Assembly (NCBI GenBank): GCA_023417475.1
Contig: JAEZFP010000059.1
Location: 1 to 64,000 of the forward strand
Reading direction: 5' to 3'
DNA from: Bacillota bacterium
GTDB lineage: Bacteria > Bacillota > UBA4882 > UBA8346
DNA length: 64,000 bases
Part shown: in pieces, positions 42,614 to 51,561 of the stretch
Layout: the number at the start of each line of letters is the position of its first letter
How positions within the stretch are numbered: position 1 is the stretch's first letter
Made by a program: the position numbers and the translations under genes
The notes under the pieces: model-generated
Told to the model about the DNA's origin: nothing
Databases searched by the model: none
What the model saw: the letters and a program-made list of their open reading frames with translations, nothing else

Positions 42614-42655
42614 AAAGGGCGCAGTAACGTAACGGGCGCCCTTTTCGGTATTGTT
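42614..42655 (+). terminator. terminator between convergent manC and phosphomannomutase genes
   Basis: AAAGGGCGC pairs with GCGCCCTTT, followed by TCGGTATTGTTTTTT. The A- and T-flanked stem may serve both strands. Confidence 0.75.
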
Positions 42656-42687
42656 TTTTAGCTTCGATTATCGTAAATCAGCGGAAA

Positions 42688-44043
42688 TTAGTGCGCCGTT
42701 GATAACAGTTGATCGATTGTATGTTGCACTTCAGTTTGAATTTTTGCCAAAGACGCTTCGGAGTTCGCTTCAAAACGGGTGACAAGGACCGGTTGGGTGT
42801 TTGAAGCTCTGACCAATCCCCAGCCGTCATTGAAGATAATCCGGGCGCCGTCGATATCAATTACGCGATAGCGGTCTTTAAAATGGGCTACAAGGTCATT
42901 GACAACGGTAAATTTACGGTCATCCGCGCAATCGACCCGAATCTCCGGTGTGGAGCAGGTTTTTGGCAGCGTATCAACAATGGCGGTCAGACTCTGGTCG
43001 CTATTTGAGAGGATCTCCAATAATCGCGCTCCGGAATAAACAGCGTCGTCGTAACCGTGATAACGGTCGGCGAAGAAAAGGTGGCCGCTCATTTCGCCGG
43101 CTAACAAAGCCCCCTCTTCTTTCATTTTGGCTTTGATCAGCGAATGACCAACCTTCCACATGATCGGCGTACCGTTGCAGGCCTCGATCTGATCGAACAT
43201 GGTCTGGGAGCATTTTACTTCACCGATGATCTTCGCCCCCGGGTTGGACTGGATAATCTCCCGGGAGAACAGGATCATTAGCTGATCGCCCCAGAGAATC
43301 CGGCCTTGACCGTCAATGACGCCAATCCGGTCGGCATCGCCATCAAATGAAATGCCCAAATCGGCGTTGTGTTCGAGAACTTTTGCTTTCAAGCCGACCA
43401 GATTTTCAGGTAAGGTCGGATCGGGATGGTGATTGGGGAAATTCCCATCGGGTTCCGAAAATAACTCGATAACCTCCCAGCCAAGATTGCGATAGAGCGG
43501 GGCGGCGGTGATATTCCCCATGCCGTTCCCGGCGTCAATGACCACCTTAACAGGACGGGACCCGGGATGAATGATCGATTGAACATAGGCGTGGTATGAT
43601 TCGAATAATGGTTTTTGGCGGACCCAACCTTTACCGGATTGAAAGTCCCTGCGTTCCATAATGGCCCTTAATTCTTGAATGTCTTCTCCAAAAATGGTTG
43701 TTTTACCGAGACAAATTTTAAACCCGTTCTCATTGGGCGGGTTATGACTTCCGGTAATCATGACTCCACCGCCGACCGGCAGGTTGTATAAAGAGAAATA
43801 CACCATTGGCGTGGGACACTGCCCGATATCATAGATGTTGATGCCTGATTCGGCTAAACTCTTCACAAAGACCGTCTTGAAAGGAATCGAACTCAAACGG
43901 CAGTCATAACCAACGCTGATGGTATCGACGTTATGGTTGCGGTAGAACGTTGCCAGGGTTTTGCCAAGATCACTCACAAACGCTTCGGTCAGATCCCGGC
44001 CGGCCACTCCCCGAATATCATATTGTCGAAAGACGTGGGACAT
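42688..44043 (-). CDS. manB: phosphomannomutase/phosphoglucomutase
   Basis: 451 aa alpha-D-phosphohexomutase interconverting hexose-6-phosphate and hexose-1-phosphate. It has FRQYDIRGVAG at the N-terminus, the phosphoserine loop MITGSHNPPNENGFKI, the metal loop SFDGDADRIGVID, the sugar-ring loop GEMSGHLFF and the C-terminal phosphate-binding RASNTQPVLVTRFEA. AGGAGG lies 7-8 bases upstream of the ATG. It supplies mannose-1-phosphate to ManC and possibly glucose-1-phosphate to RfbA. Transcribed opposite to its neighbours. Confidence 0.93.
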   Translation of the reverse strand: MSHVFRQYDIRGVAGRDLTEAFVSDLGKTLATFYRNHNVDTISVGYDCRLSSIPFKTVFVKSLAESGINIYDIGQCPTPMVYFSLYNLPVGGGVMITGSHNPPNENGFKICLGKTTIFGEDIQELRAIMERRDFQSGKGWVRQKPLFESYHAYVQSIIHPGSRPVKVVIDAGNGMGNITAAPLYRNLGWEVIELFSEPDGNFPNHHPDPTLPENLVGLKAKVLEHNADLGISFDGDADRIGVIDGQGRILWGDQLMILFSREIIQSNPGAKIIGEVKCSQTMFDQIEACNGTPIMWKVGHSLIKAKMKEEGALLAGEMSGHLFFADRYHGYDDAVYSGARLLEILSNSDQSLTAIVDTLPKTCSTPEIRVDCADDRKFTVVNDLVAHFKDRYRVIDIDGARIIFNDGWGLVRASNTQPVLVTRFEANSEASLAKIQTEVQHTIDQLLSTAH

Positions 44044-44142
44044 CGCAATACCTCCTGCGGGTGAATTTTAGGATAGCCTATTTACGCGTAAAGTCACTTG
44101 AAAAGTATTCGACGGTTCGTGCGGGAAAACCTTTTGAAAACA

Positions 44143-44171
44143 TTGCCTTTCCTTGCAAATTCATTTATAAT
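44143..44171 (+). promoter_or_regulatory. SigA-type promoter of the aro operon
   Basis: TTGCCT at 44143-44148 and a perfect TATAAT at 44166-44171, spacer 17 bases, 92 bases before aroC. Confidence 0.65.
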
Positions 44172-44262
44172 TTAACAAATTGGTGACTGACGATCCGTTG
44201 AATTCGCAGCGAGTGTCAATGCAGGATAAATTCTAGTGAGCCAAATAAATGAGGTAATCAAA

Positions 44263-45465
44263 ATGATGCGTTTTTTAACCGCCGGTGAATCCCATGGGCC
44301 GGCATTAACGGCCATTGTTGAAGGATTTCCGGCCGGCTTGCGGGTTGATCCCGCTGATTTGCAGATTGATTTGGACCGGAGGCGTCAAGGGTACGGTCGC
44401 GGTGGTCGAATGAAGATCGAAGGGGACCAGGCGACCGTTTTGTCCGGGATCCGGCATGGCGTCACGCTTGGCTCGCCGATTACGATTCAGATTGAAAACA
44501 AAGATTGGGAACGCTGGCGGGAAGTGATGGCGGTAATGTCCGGCGCGGCAACGGACAGGGTGGCCATCGCCGCCGATGAACGGATCGCTTCGTTAAAAGC
44601 CCGCGTAACCGCGCCCCGCCCGGGGCATGCCGATTTGGCGGGAGTTCAAAAATACCGTCAAACGGATATCCGGAATATTTTGGAGCGGGCCAGCGCCCGG
44701 GAGACCGCCGCCCGGGTGGCGGTGGGCGCGTTAGCCCGGCGCTTACTGGCCGAATTTGGGATAACTGTCTTTAGCGGCGTATTGCGGATAGGGACTGCGG
44801 CCGTTGCCAACCTGCCGGGTGATTTGGGACGCTATCGTCAACAAGTGGCGGAGTCGCCGGTTGCCGCGCCGGACCCGGTTGCGTCCCGGCAAATGATGGC
44901 GGCGATTGACGCCGCGAAACAAGCGGGCGACTCGCTGGGTGGTGAGATCGAAATCATCGCCCAAGGCGTTCCGGTTGGTTTAGGTAGTCATGTCCATTGG
45001 GACCGGCGTTTGGACGCCCGGTTGGCCGGAGCGCTGATGAGTATCCCGGCCATGAAAGCCGTCGGGATCGGTTTGGGTTTTGAAGTGGCGCAACGTGGCG
45101 GTTCCGCGGTTCACGATGAGATATTTTATCAACCGGAACGTGGTTACTACCGTGAGACCAACCATGCCGGCGGTATTGAAGGCGGAATCAGCAACGGCGA
45201 GTTGATCCGGTTACGGATCGCGATGAAACCAATTCCCACGCTGTATCGTCCGCTCCGGACCGTGGATCTCGATACGAAACAACCGGTTGCGGCGAGTGTG
45301 GAACGGTCCGATACTTGCGCGGTACCGGCAGCGGCCGTCGTGGCTGAAGCAATGGTAGGCTGGGTGTTGGCCGAGGCCTTGGTGGAGAAATTTGGCGGGG
45401 ATCATCTTCAAGCGATGCAGGGTCATTTTCAGGAGTATTTGCGGGAATTGGGTGCAAGGGATTGA
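44263..45465 (+). CDS. aroC: chorismate synthase
   Basis: 400 aa. Forms chorismate from EPSP with reduced FMN, the last step of the shikimate pathway. Family signatures are FLTAGESHGPALTAIVEGFP, RRRQGYGRGGRMKIE, RPGHADLAG and RASARETAARVAVGALARRL, with GGIEGGISNGELI towards the C-terminus. GAGG lies 8 bases before the ATG at 44263; the upstream in-frame GTG at 44236 is less likely. It overlaps aroK by four bases. aroA and aroE are not in the window. Confidence 0.96.
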   Translation: MMRFLTAGESHGPALTAIVEGFPAGLRVDPADLQIDLDRRRQGYGRGGRMKIEGDQATVLSGIRHGVTLGSPITIQIENKDWERWREVMAVMSGAATDRVAIAADERIASLKARVTAPRPGHADLAGVQKYRQTDIRNILERASARETAARVAVGALARRLLAEFGITVFSGVLRIGTAAVANLPGDLGRYRQQVAESPVAAPDPVASRQMMAAIDAAKQAGDSLGGEIEIIAQGVPVGLGSHVHWDRRLDARLAGALMSIPAMKAVGIGLGFEVAQRGGSAVHDEIFYQPERGYYRETNHAGGIEGGISNGELIRLRIAMKPIPTLYRPLRTVDLDTKQPVAASVERSDTCAVPAAAVVAEAMVGWVLAEALVEKFGGDHLQAMQGHFQEYLRELGARD

Positions 45466-45977
45466 ATATTGTGTTGATCGGACTGATGGGAACCGGCAAA
45501 ACCTTTTTGGGAAACCAACTGGCGGCGCGACTGGGTTATCGGTTTGTTGATACCGACGCAGCAATTGAGCAGCGGCAACAACGCAGTATCCCGGCGATTT
45601 TTGCCGCGGCGGGCGAACCGTTTTTTCGGCGGTTAGAGCAGGAAGTGACCGAGGAATTGGTGCAATCAGATCGCCAAGTGATTGCCACGGGCGGCGGTTT
45701 GGTTACCAACCCGGTGAATCTGGCGCTGTTAAAACAGAACGGTTTTTTGGTTACGTTAACTGCGCCGCCGGAGGTCATTTACGAGCGGGTGAAAATGGAT
45801 ATCAATCGTCCGCTGTTGAAAGTGGCCGATCCGTTGACCAAAATCAGCGAACTGCTTCGGGAGCGGGATGTTTTTTACCGGCAAGCGGATTTGATCGTCA
45901 ATACCGCAGTGGGAAACGCCGGTCAATTGGTCGAACGGGTGATGGGAGAACTAAAGCAGCGAGGTTTCATGGAATGA
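45462..45977 (+). CDS. aroK: shikimate kinase
   Basis: 171 aa. Phosphorylates shikimate at the 3-position with ATP. The Walker A loop is IGLMGTGKTFLGNQLAARLG near the N-terminus, followed by FVDTDAAIEQ and FRRLEQEVTEEL, and ATGGGLV binds shikimate. The start is TTG, overlapping the aroC stop as TTGA; its N-terminal strand begins at that codon. It overlaps aroB by four bases (ATGA), so the operon is tightly coupled. Confidence 0.95.
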   Translation: MNIVLIGLMGTGKTFLGNQLAARLGYRFVDTDAAIEQRQQRSIPAIFAAAGEPFFRRLEQEVTEELVQSDRQVIATGGGLVTNPVNLALLKQNGFLVTLTAPPEVIYERVKMDINRPLLKVADPLTKISELLRERDVFYRQADLIVNTAVGNAGQLVERVMGELKQRGFME

Positions 45978-47068
45978 ATCAAGTCATTGTTGATTTGGGT
46001 ACCAGAAGTTATCCGATTCGGATCGGAACCGGATTATTGGCGCAGACCGGAGCGTTCCTGCGTGAACAGGGCCTTACCGGCAGGGTTGTAGTGATCACCA
46101 ATCCCACGGTCGCGCAATGGTACGTTAGTCCGGTTGCGCAAGCGTTGCGGGAAGCAGGTTACGACCCGCAGGTTTTGGAATTGCCTGACGGCGAAAGTTA
46201 TAAATCGCTCCGGGAAGCGGAACGGGTCTACGATTTTTTGGTGGACGGCAAATACGATCGCAAAACGGTTTTGATCGCGTTGGGCGGCGGTGTCATTGGC
46301 GATCTGACGGGATTTGTCGCTGCCACATATATGCGTGGGGTGCGGTTTGTCCAGATCCCAACCACGTTGTTGGCGCAGGTTGATTCGAGTGTGGGCGGGA
46401 AAGTCGCGGTCAATCACTCCAAGGGGAAAAATCTGATCGGTGCCTTTTACCAGCCGCAGTTGGTCATTACCGATGTTGCAACGTTGGATACGTTGCCCGA
46501 TGCCGAATTTAGTTCGGGAATGGCCGAAGTGATCAAACACGGCATCATCCTTGATCCGGAGTACTACCGATTGGTGATGGACCAGTTACCGGCGCTTTGC
46601 CGCCGCGAGCATCAGAGTCTGGCTGAGGTGGTCGCCGGTTCCTGTCGGATCAAGGCGGCAGTGGTCAAAGCCGATGAAACCGAAGCCAATCTTCGGGCGA
46701 TCTTAAATTTCGGCCACACCATCGGGCACGCCTTGGAAAGCGTGACGCACTTTACCCACTATAAGCACGGCGAAGGGGTTGCTTTGGGCATGTTGGCCGC
46801 GACGCGAATTGCGGACCGGATCGGGTTATTTCCCGACGCCGCGAACTTAGAGGCGGATTTGGCGCGGTTTGGCGCGGCTTTATCTTTGCCGACGACCATC
46901 CCGCAGTTGAACGTGGCGGAGCTTTTTGACGCCATTTATCTTGATAAAAAAGTCGAATTGGGCGCCATCCGTTGGGTGCTGCCGGAAGCGATCGGGAAAG
47001 CAACCATCACCACCGATGTGCCCAAAGCGGTTGTGGTAGATATTTTGCAGCGCATGGGGGGAAGCTAA
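45974..47068 (+). CDS. aroB: 3-dehydroquinate synthase
   Basis: 364 aa, NAD- and metal-dependent; converts DAHP to 3-dehydroquinate. Conserved stretches are LPDGESYKSL, ALGGGVIGDLTGFVAATYMR, the PTTLLAQVDSSVGGKVAVNH segment, GMAEVIKHG and FGHTIGHALE, with the metal-binding HYKHGEGVALGM. It starts inside the end of aroK and is followed directly by aroQ. Confidence 0.96.
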   Translation: MNQVIVDLGTRSYPIRIGTGLLAQTGAFLREQGLTGRVVVITNPTVAQWYVSPVAQALREAGYDPQVLELPDGESYKSLREAERVYDFLVDGKYDRKTVLIALGGGVIGDLTGFVAATYMRGVRFVQIPTTLLAQVDSSVGGKVAVNHSKGKNLIGAFYQPQLVITDVATLDTLPDAEFSSGMAEVIKHGIILDPEYYRLVMDQLPALCRREHQSLAEVVAGSCRIKAAVVKADETEANLRAILNFGHTIGHALESVTHFTHYKHGEGVALGMLAATRIADRIGLFPDAANLEADLARFGAALSLPTTIPQLNVAELFDAIYLDKKVELGAIRWVLPEAIGKATITTDVPKAVVVDILQRMGGS

Positions 47069-47497
47069 ATGCAGAAGGTGTTGGTCTTGCACGGCCCCAA
47101 TCTCAATTGGCTGGGTAAGCGGGAACCGGCGGTTTACGGTTCGCAGACGTTGGCCGATCTCAACCGGATTTTGCTTGACGATGCCCGGGAACTCCAAATG
47201 GAGCTCCGGATCTATCAGAGCAATTCGGAAGGTCAAATCATCGACCGTATTCAGGACGAAGCGGCTTGGGCGGAAGCGATTTTAATCAATCCCGGCGCCT
47301 ATACCCATTACAGTTACGCGTTGCGCGACGCTTTGGCCGGAGTTGGTTTGCCTGTGATTGAGGTTCATTTAAGCAATATCTACGCGCGGGAAGCGTTTCG
47401 GCAGCATTCGGTGATTGCCCCGATTGCCCGCGGCCAGATCGCCGGATTGGGTTTTGAAAGTTATCGGTTGGGATTAAAGGCAATTCGCAATCTGTAA
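47069..47497 (+). CDS. aroQ: type II 3-dehydroquinate dehydratase
   Basis: 142 aa. Dehydrates 3-dehydroquinate to 3-dehydroshikimate. The type II marks are VLHGPNLNWLGKREPAVYGS (with the active-site Tyr), QSNSEGQIIDRI, NPGAYTHYSYALRDAL and PVIEVHLSNIYARE. Note that NWLGKRE replaces the more common NLLGxRE. It begins directly after the aroB stop with GGGGGAAG as ribosome binding site. Confidence 0.96.
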   Translation: MQKVLVLHGPNLNWLGKREPAVYGSQTLADLNRILLDDARELQMELRIYQSNSEGQIIDRIQDEAAWAEAILINPGAYTHYSYALRDALAGVGLPVIEVHLSNIYAREAFRQHSVIAPIARGQIAGLGFESYRLGLKAIRNL

Positions 47498-47565
47498 ATT
47501 GGAGAGCATCGTTGCCTTTTATTGTATTTTTTTTAGGTATCATAAAGAAAAGAGGTCCAAGATTC

Positions 47566-48633
47566 ATGAGTCGGTTAGCGAAAATTCGTTCGTCCATTGC
47601 GGAGTTGCCGGTTGACGGATTGTTGGTTGTCAACCCGCAGAATATGCGCTATTTAACCGGGTTTTCCGGAGGTGAAGGCGCGGTTTTGGTGGGCAAGAGT
47701 GTTGCGGCGGTGATTACTGATTTCCGTTATTGGGAACAGGTCGCTTTGGAAGTCACCGAGTTTGAATTGGTAAAACAAGGCCCCAAACTTTGGGCCAGCG
47801 TTATTCAGGCGGTCCGGGAAGCCGGCTACAAACGGCTCGGTTTTGAGTCGCAGGCGCTTTCGTTTGCCGATTATCAAGGATTGAGTGAAGGGTTGTCCGA
47901 TTGCGAGTTGGTGCCGCTCGCCGGGGTGGTGGAGTCGTTGCGGCAGTCCAAAGACGAAACGGAGATTGCCATCTTGACCCAAGCCGAAGCGATTACCAGT
48001 AAAGCGGTGGCCAAACTGCTGCAGTGGATCAAGCCGGGAATGCAAGAACGGGAGGTTGCCCTGGAACTGGACCACCTGATTCGTTTGGAAGGCGCCGAAA
48101 GCACCTCCTTTGCCACGATCATCGTCTCCGGCTGGCGGGCGGCCTTACCGCATGGCGCGCCTTCGGAAAAGAAGATCGAACCGGGAGAGCTGCTGACCAT
48201 TGATTGCGGCGCGTTGTATCAGGGCTATTGCGCCGATATGACCCGGACCGTAGTGGTGGGGAAAGCCAGTGAGGAACAGCAGCGGGTCTATCAGATTGTT
48301 CTTCAAGCTCAGGAAGCCGCTTTGAATTATCTGAAAGCGGGGTTGCCCGGTCAAGCCGTTGATAAAGTGGCTCGCGATCTCATTCGCGACCATGGTTATG
48401 GCGACAATTTCGGCCATGGGTTGGGCCACAGCGTCGGTTTGAATATTCATGAAAATCCCCGCCTGTCCATGACCGAACAGCAGAATATTCCGGTGGGAGC
48501 GGCGGTTACGGTAGAACCCGGAATTTATCTGCCCAATTGGGGCGGGATCCGCATTGAGGATCTGGTGATTGTCACGGAGACCGGGATCCGCAATCTGACC
48601 CATTCACCCAAACAGGAATTGTTGGAGCTGTAA
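47566..48633 (+). CDS. Xaa-Pro aminopeptidase/prolidase-like M24 peptidase
   Basis: 355 aa, cytoplasmic. An N-terminal creatinase-like domain (DGLLVVNPQNMRYLTGFSGG) is followed by the pita-bread M24 domain with metal ligands in LTIDCGALYQGYCADMTRTV, GHGLGHSVGLNIHE and VTVEPGIYLPNWGGIRIEDL. The ATG at 47566 is preferred to the frame start at 47512 because AGAGGT and the conserved N-terminus lie there. The position between aro genes and efp is common in Bacillota. Confidence 0.92.
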   Translation: MSRLAKIRSSIAELPVDGLLVVNPQNMRYLTGFSGGEGAVLVGKSVAAVITDFRYWEQVALEVTEFELVKQGPKLWASVIQAVREAGYKRLGFESQALSFADYQGLSEGLSDCELVPLAGVVESLRQSKDETEIAILTQAEAITSKAVAKLLQWIKPGMQEREVALELDHLIRLEGAESTSFATIIVSGWRAALPHGAPSEKKIEPGELLTIDCGALYQGYCADMTRTVVVGKASEEQQRVYQIVLQAQEAALNYLKAGLPGQAVDKVARDLIRDHGYGDNFGHGLGHSVGLNIHENPRLSMTEQQNIPVGAAVTVEPGIYLPNWGGIRIEDLVIVTETGIRNLTHSPKQELLEL

Positions 48634-48672
48634 ACCGCAAATTTGGTGGGATCCGGGACTTTGAGAAACTTC

Positions 48673-48702
48673 TCGACAAATTCCGCGGGTTTATGGTAGA
48701 AT
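48673..48702 (+). promoter_or_regulatory. possible promoter of efp
   Basis: TCGACA at 48673-48678 and TAGAAT at 48697-48702 with an 18-base spacer, 64 bases before the efp ATG. Confidence 0.4.
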
Positions 48703-48766
48703 ATTGGCGGACTGGTTTTATTCGAACAATTGCCGTTCAACATCGGCTTAAGGAGGATACATAGGA

Positions 48767-49330
48767 ATGATTTCGGTAACAGACTTTAAAACCGGCTTGA
48801 CCGTTGAAATCGATGGTGATTTATATACTGTCGTGGATTTCATGCACGTTAAACCGGGCAAAGGCGCAGCGTTCGTTCGTTCAAAGCTTAAAAATATCCG
48901 TACCGGCTATTCGGTTGAACGGACCTTCAACTCCAACGAAAAAGTAGAGCAAGCCCGGATTGATTTCAAAGAGATGCAGTTTTTATATAAGAGCGAAGAC
49001 GATTACACCTTTATGGACATGGAAACCTATGATCAATTGACCATCAACAGTTCCAAGATGTTTGACGCTCCCAAATACTTAAAGGAAAACATGATTGTCG
49101 AGATCCAAATGTATGGCCACGAGATTTTGGGTGTGCAATTGCCGAACACAGTCGAACTTGAGGTGGTCGAGACCGATCCCAACTTCAAAGGTGATACCGC
49201 TACCGGCGGAACCAAACCGGCAACTTTGGAGACCGGCGCTGTTGTCAACGTACCGTTTTTTGTGACGATCGGGGATGTCCTGCAGATCGACACCCGGACC
49301 AACCAGTACTTGAAACGGGCCAACAAATAA
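48767..49330 (+). CDS. efp: elongation factor P
   Basis: 187 aa. Relieves ribosome stalling at consecutive prolines. The three beta-barrel domains are present; the tip loop is KPGKGAAFVRSKLKNIRTG with Lys at the position modified in some bacteria, and the C-terminal signature reads PFFVTIGDVLQIDTRTNQYL. TAAGGAGG lies 11 bases before the ATG. No modification enzyme is in the window. Confidence 0.96.
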   Translation: MISVTDFKTGLTVEIDGDLYTVVDFMHVKPGKGAAFVRSKLKNIRTGYSVERTFNSNEKVEQARIDFKEMQFLYKSEDDYTFMDMETYDQLTINSSKMFDAPKYLKENMIVEIQMYGHEILGVQLPNTVELEVVETDPNFKGDTATGGTKPATLETGAVVNVPFFVTIGDVLQIDTRTNQYLKRANK

Positions 49331-49358
49331 GAACGTACTTCCATAGCTGGTCAGCAAA

Positions 49359-49400
49359 ATCCGGTTTTCATCCTGCGGGGTGGAGAGCGGATTTTTTTGT
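49359..49400 (+). terminator. likely terminator between efp and gltX
   Basis: AAATCCG and CGGATTT enclose an inner TCATCC/GGGTGGA pairing, followed by a run of seven Ts. Confidence 0.6.
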
Positions 49401-49451
49401 GTTGATTTACAAGCGATATGTGAGAAACAAAAAACGAGAGGTGTTGCTAAA

Positions 49452-50906
49452 ATGAATACGGTTCGCACCCGTTTTGCCCCGAGTCCCACCGGCTATATGC
49501 ATATCGGTAATTTGCGCACGGCCATCTATGAGTATCTGGTGGCCCGGACCCAACAGGGCAGGTTTATCTTGCGGATCGAAGACACCGACCAGGCGCGGTT
49601 GGTGGCAGGCGCGGTCGCGACGATCTATAAAACTTTGGCGCTGGTTGGCTTGGACTACGATGAGGGGCCGGATTGCGGTGGCCCCTATGGCCCGTATTTG
49701 CAAAGCGAACGGAAACCGCTTTACAAAAAGTACGCTGAAAAACTGGTCGAACAAGGGGGCGCCTTTTATTGCTTCTGTTCGAAGTCGCGGTTGGAAACGT
49801 TGCGGCAGGAGGCGGAAGCCAACGGCCAAGTCTTTCAATACGACGGGTGCTGTAAACGGCTGACTGCGACGGAGATCAAGCAACGATTGGCCAAAGGCGA
49901 TTCCTATGTCATCCGTCAGCGCATTCCGCAGACCGGTCAAACGAGTTTTGCTGATTTGGTTTACGGTGAGATTACGGTCGATAACGCCCAACTGGACGAA
50001 GGGGTGTTGCTGAAATCCGACGGAATGCCGACTTATAATTTCGCCAATGTGATTGATGACCATTTGATGGAGATTACCCACGTGGTGCGCGGCGCGGAGT
50101 ATTTATCCTCGACCCCGAAGTATAACCTGGTGTATCAGGCGTTTGGCTGGGAGATTCCTTCTTATATTCATCTGCCGTCGATCATGAAATCTCCCACCAA
50201 GAAATTGAGTAAACGCGAGGGAGACGCTTCGTTTGCGGATTTTCTACAGCAAGGGTATTTAGCGGAGGCGATCGTCAATTATATCGTCTTGTTGGGCTGG
50301 AACCCGGGCACAACCGAGGAATTTTTCACTTTGGACGATTTAAAGCGGCGGTTCACCCTCGCAGGTTTGAGTAAGACGCCGGCGGTTTTCGATCTCAAGA
50401 AACTCCGTTGGATGAATGGCGAATATCTACGACGGCTGAGTTTGGCGGATTTTCATCAATACGCTGTACCGTATTATGACCAACTTCAACGGCCAGGATT
50501 GGATCCGCTCAAAGTAAGCCGGCTATTGCACCAGCGAACCGCGGTGTTGGGAGAAATTCCGGAGCAAATCGCTTTTCTGACGGAGCTACCCGAATATCGG
50601 GTTGATTTATACTGCAACCAAAAAATGAAAACCGATTATGGAACCGCACTTGCCCATCTCCAAGCAGCGCAGGATTGTCTCGTCACTTTGGAATCTTGGG
50701 AATATCAGCCGCTCCACGTTGGGTTGATCAATTTGGCGGGGCAACTCGGCGTCAAAAACGGTCAGTTGTTATGGCCGCTGCGCATCGCCGTCTCTGGACG
50801 GGAGGTCACCCCCGGCGGCGCCATTGAGCTGATTGACGTATTGGGCAAGCCGGAGACGTTGCGGCGCATTGCGATGGGGATGGAAAATCTCCGTCAAGTC
50901 CGGTAA
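49452..50906 (+). CDS. gltX: glutamyl-tRNA synthetase
   Basis: 484 aa class I synthetase charging tRNA-Glu (and, in organisms without GlnRS, tRNA-Gln). The HIGH motif reads HIGN in FAPSPTGYMHIGNLRTAIYE, and KMSKS is KLSKR. The RIEDTDQAR loop and the CFCSKSRLETL zinc-like region are present. The ATG at 49452 is preferred to the in-frame ATG at 49380, as GAGAGGTG precedes it and homology starts there. Confidence 0.95.
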   Translation: MNTVRTRFAPSPTGYMHIGNLRTAIYEYLVARTQQGRFILRIEDTDQARLVAGAVATIYKTLALVGLDYDEGPDCGGPYGPYLQSERKPLYKKYAEKLVEQGGAFYCFCSKSRLETLRQEAEANGQVFQYDGCCKRLTATEIKQRLAKGDSYVIRQRIPQTGQTSFADLVYGEITVDNAQLDEGVLLKSDGMPTYNFANVIDDHLMEITHVVRGAEYLSSTPKYNLVYQAFGWEIPSYIHLPSIMKSPTKKLSKREGDASFADFLQQGYLAEAIVNYIVLLGWNPGTTEEFFTLDDLKRRFTLAGLSKTPAVFDLKKLRWMNGEYLRRLSLADFHQYAVPYYDQLQRPGLDPLKVSRLLHQRTAVLGEIPEQIAFLTELPEYRVDLYCNQKMKTDYGTALAHLQAAQDCLVTLESWEYQPLHVGLINLAGQLGVKNGQLLWPLRIAVSGREVTPGGAIELIDVLGKPETLRRIAMGMENLRQVR

Positions 50907-50978
50907 CAACCGATTTGCATTCCCTCGAATTAACCGGTGATATTCTAGCAATACTATGGCTGAAGGGAGAGTGGCGCA

Positions 50979-51428
50979 ATGCGAGATTTGAAAGAAAGAG
51001 CCGCTTATTTACGAGGCTTGATTGAAGGTTCCGAGCTACCGAAAGACGACAAAACCCGGCTTGTCTGGGATGGCCTGATGGACTTCTGTGACGGGGTTGC
51101 CGAAGATCTCAATGAGATGGAGGATTCACAGGAGGAATTTGCCGAGTACATTGAGGCGATTGATGAAGACTTGGGAACCTTGGAGAAATATTTTTACAAC
51201 TCCGAAGGAGAGGACGAAAGCGAAGAATTAGGGTTGAATTCGGCGCATAGTGCTTATGAGGACGATGATGAAACCGTCATGGAGTTGACCTGTCCCAATT
51301 GTAAGCAAGATCTTTATTTCGAGGATGAGCCGGGCGATTACGAAGTGGTCTGTCCGGACTGCGGCGATGTCGTCTGGCAGCATTTTACGGCGGAGCATAG
51401 CCCGGATAGCCACCCTAGTCTCAGTTAA
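50979..51428 (+). CDS. CD1247-type zinc-ribbon protein
   Basis: 149 aa. An acidic N-terminal helical domain (DLKERAAYLRGLIEGSEL) typical of the CD1247 family of clostridia is followed by an acidic linker and a C-terminal zinc ribbon (CPNC, then CPDC). GAAGGGAGAG lies 7 bases before the ATG. The family is conserved just before the spoIIIA operon in several spore formers, but its function is unknown. A long terminator follows. Confidence 0.85.
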   Translation: MRDLKERAAYLRGLIEGSELPKDDKTRLVWDGLMDFCDGVAEDLNEMEDSQEEFAEYIEAIDEDLGTLEKYFYNSEGEDESEELGLNSAHSAYEDDDETVMELTCPNCKQDLYFEDEPGDYEVVCPDCGDVVWQHFTAEHSPDSHPSLS

Positions 51429-51474
51429 CCACCTTGGGTTTCCGAAGCTTGGCGCGACAGATATAGCTTGTCAT

Positions 51475-51525
51475 AAAATCGGGCTCGTCTCAATATGAAT
51501 AGATACATGAGACGGGCTCGATTTT
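51475..51525 (+). terminator. long terminator before the spoIIIA operon
   Basis: An 18-bp stem (51475-51492 with 51508-51525, two G-T pairs) with 15-base loop; the arms are AAAATCGGGCTCGTCTCA and TGAGACGGGCTCGATTTT. Confidence 0.8.
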
Positions 51526-51561
51526 ATTGCCTGACGACTTAAACCTAGCGAGGAAAACAGA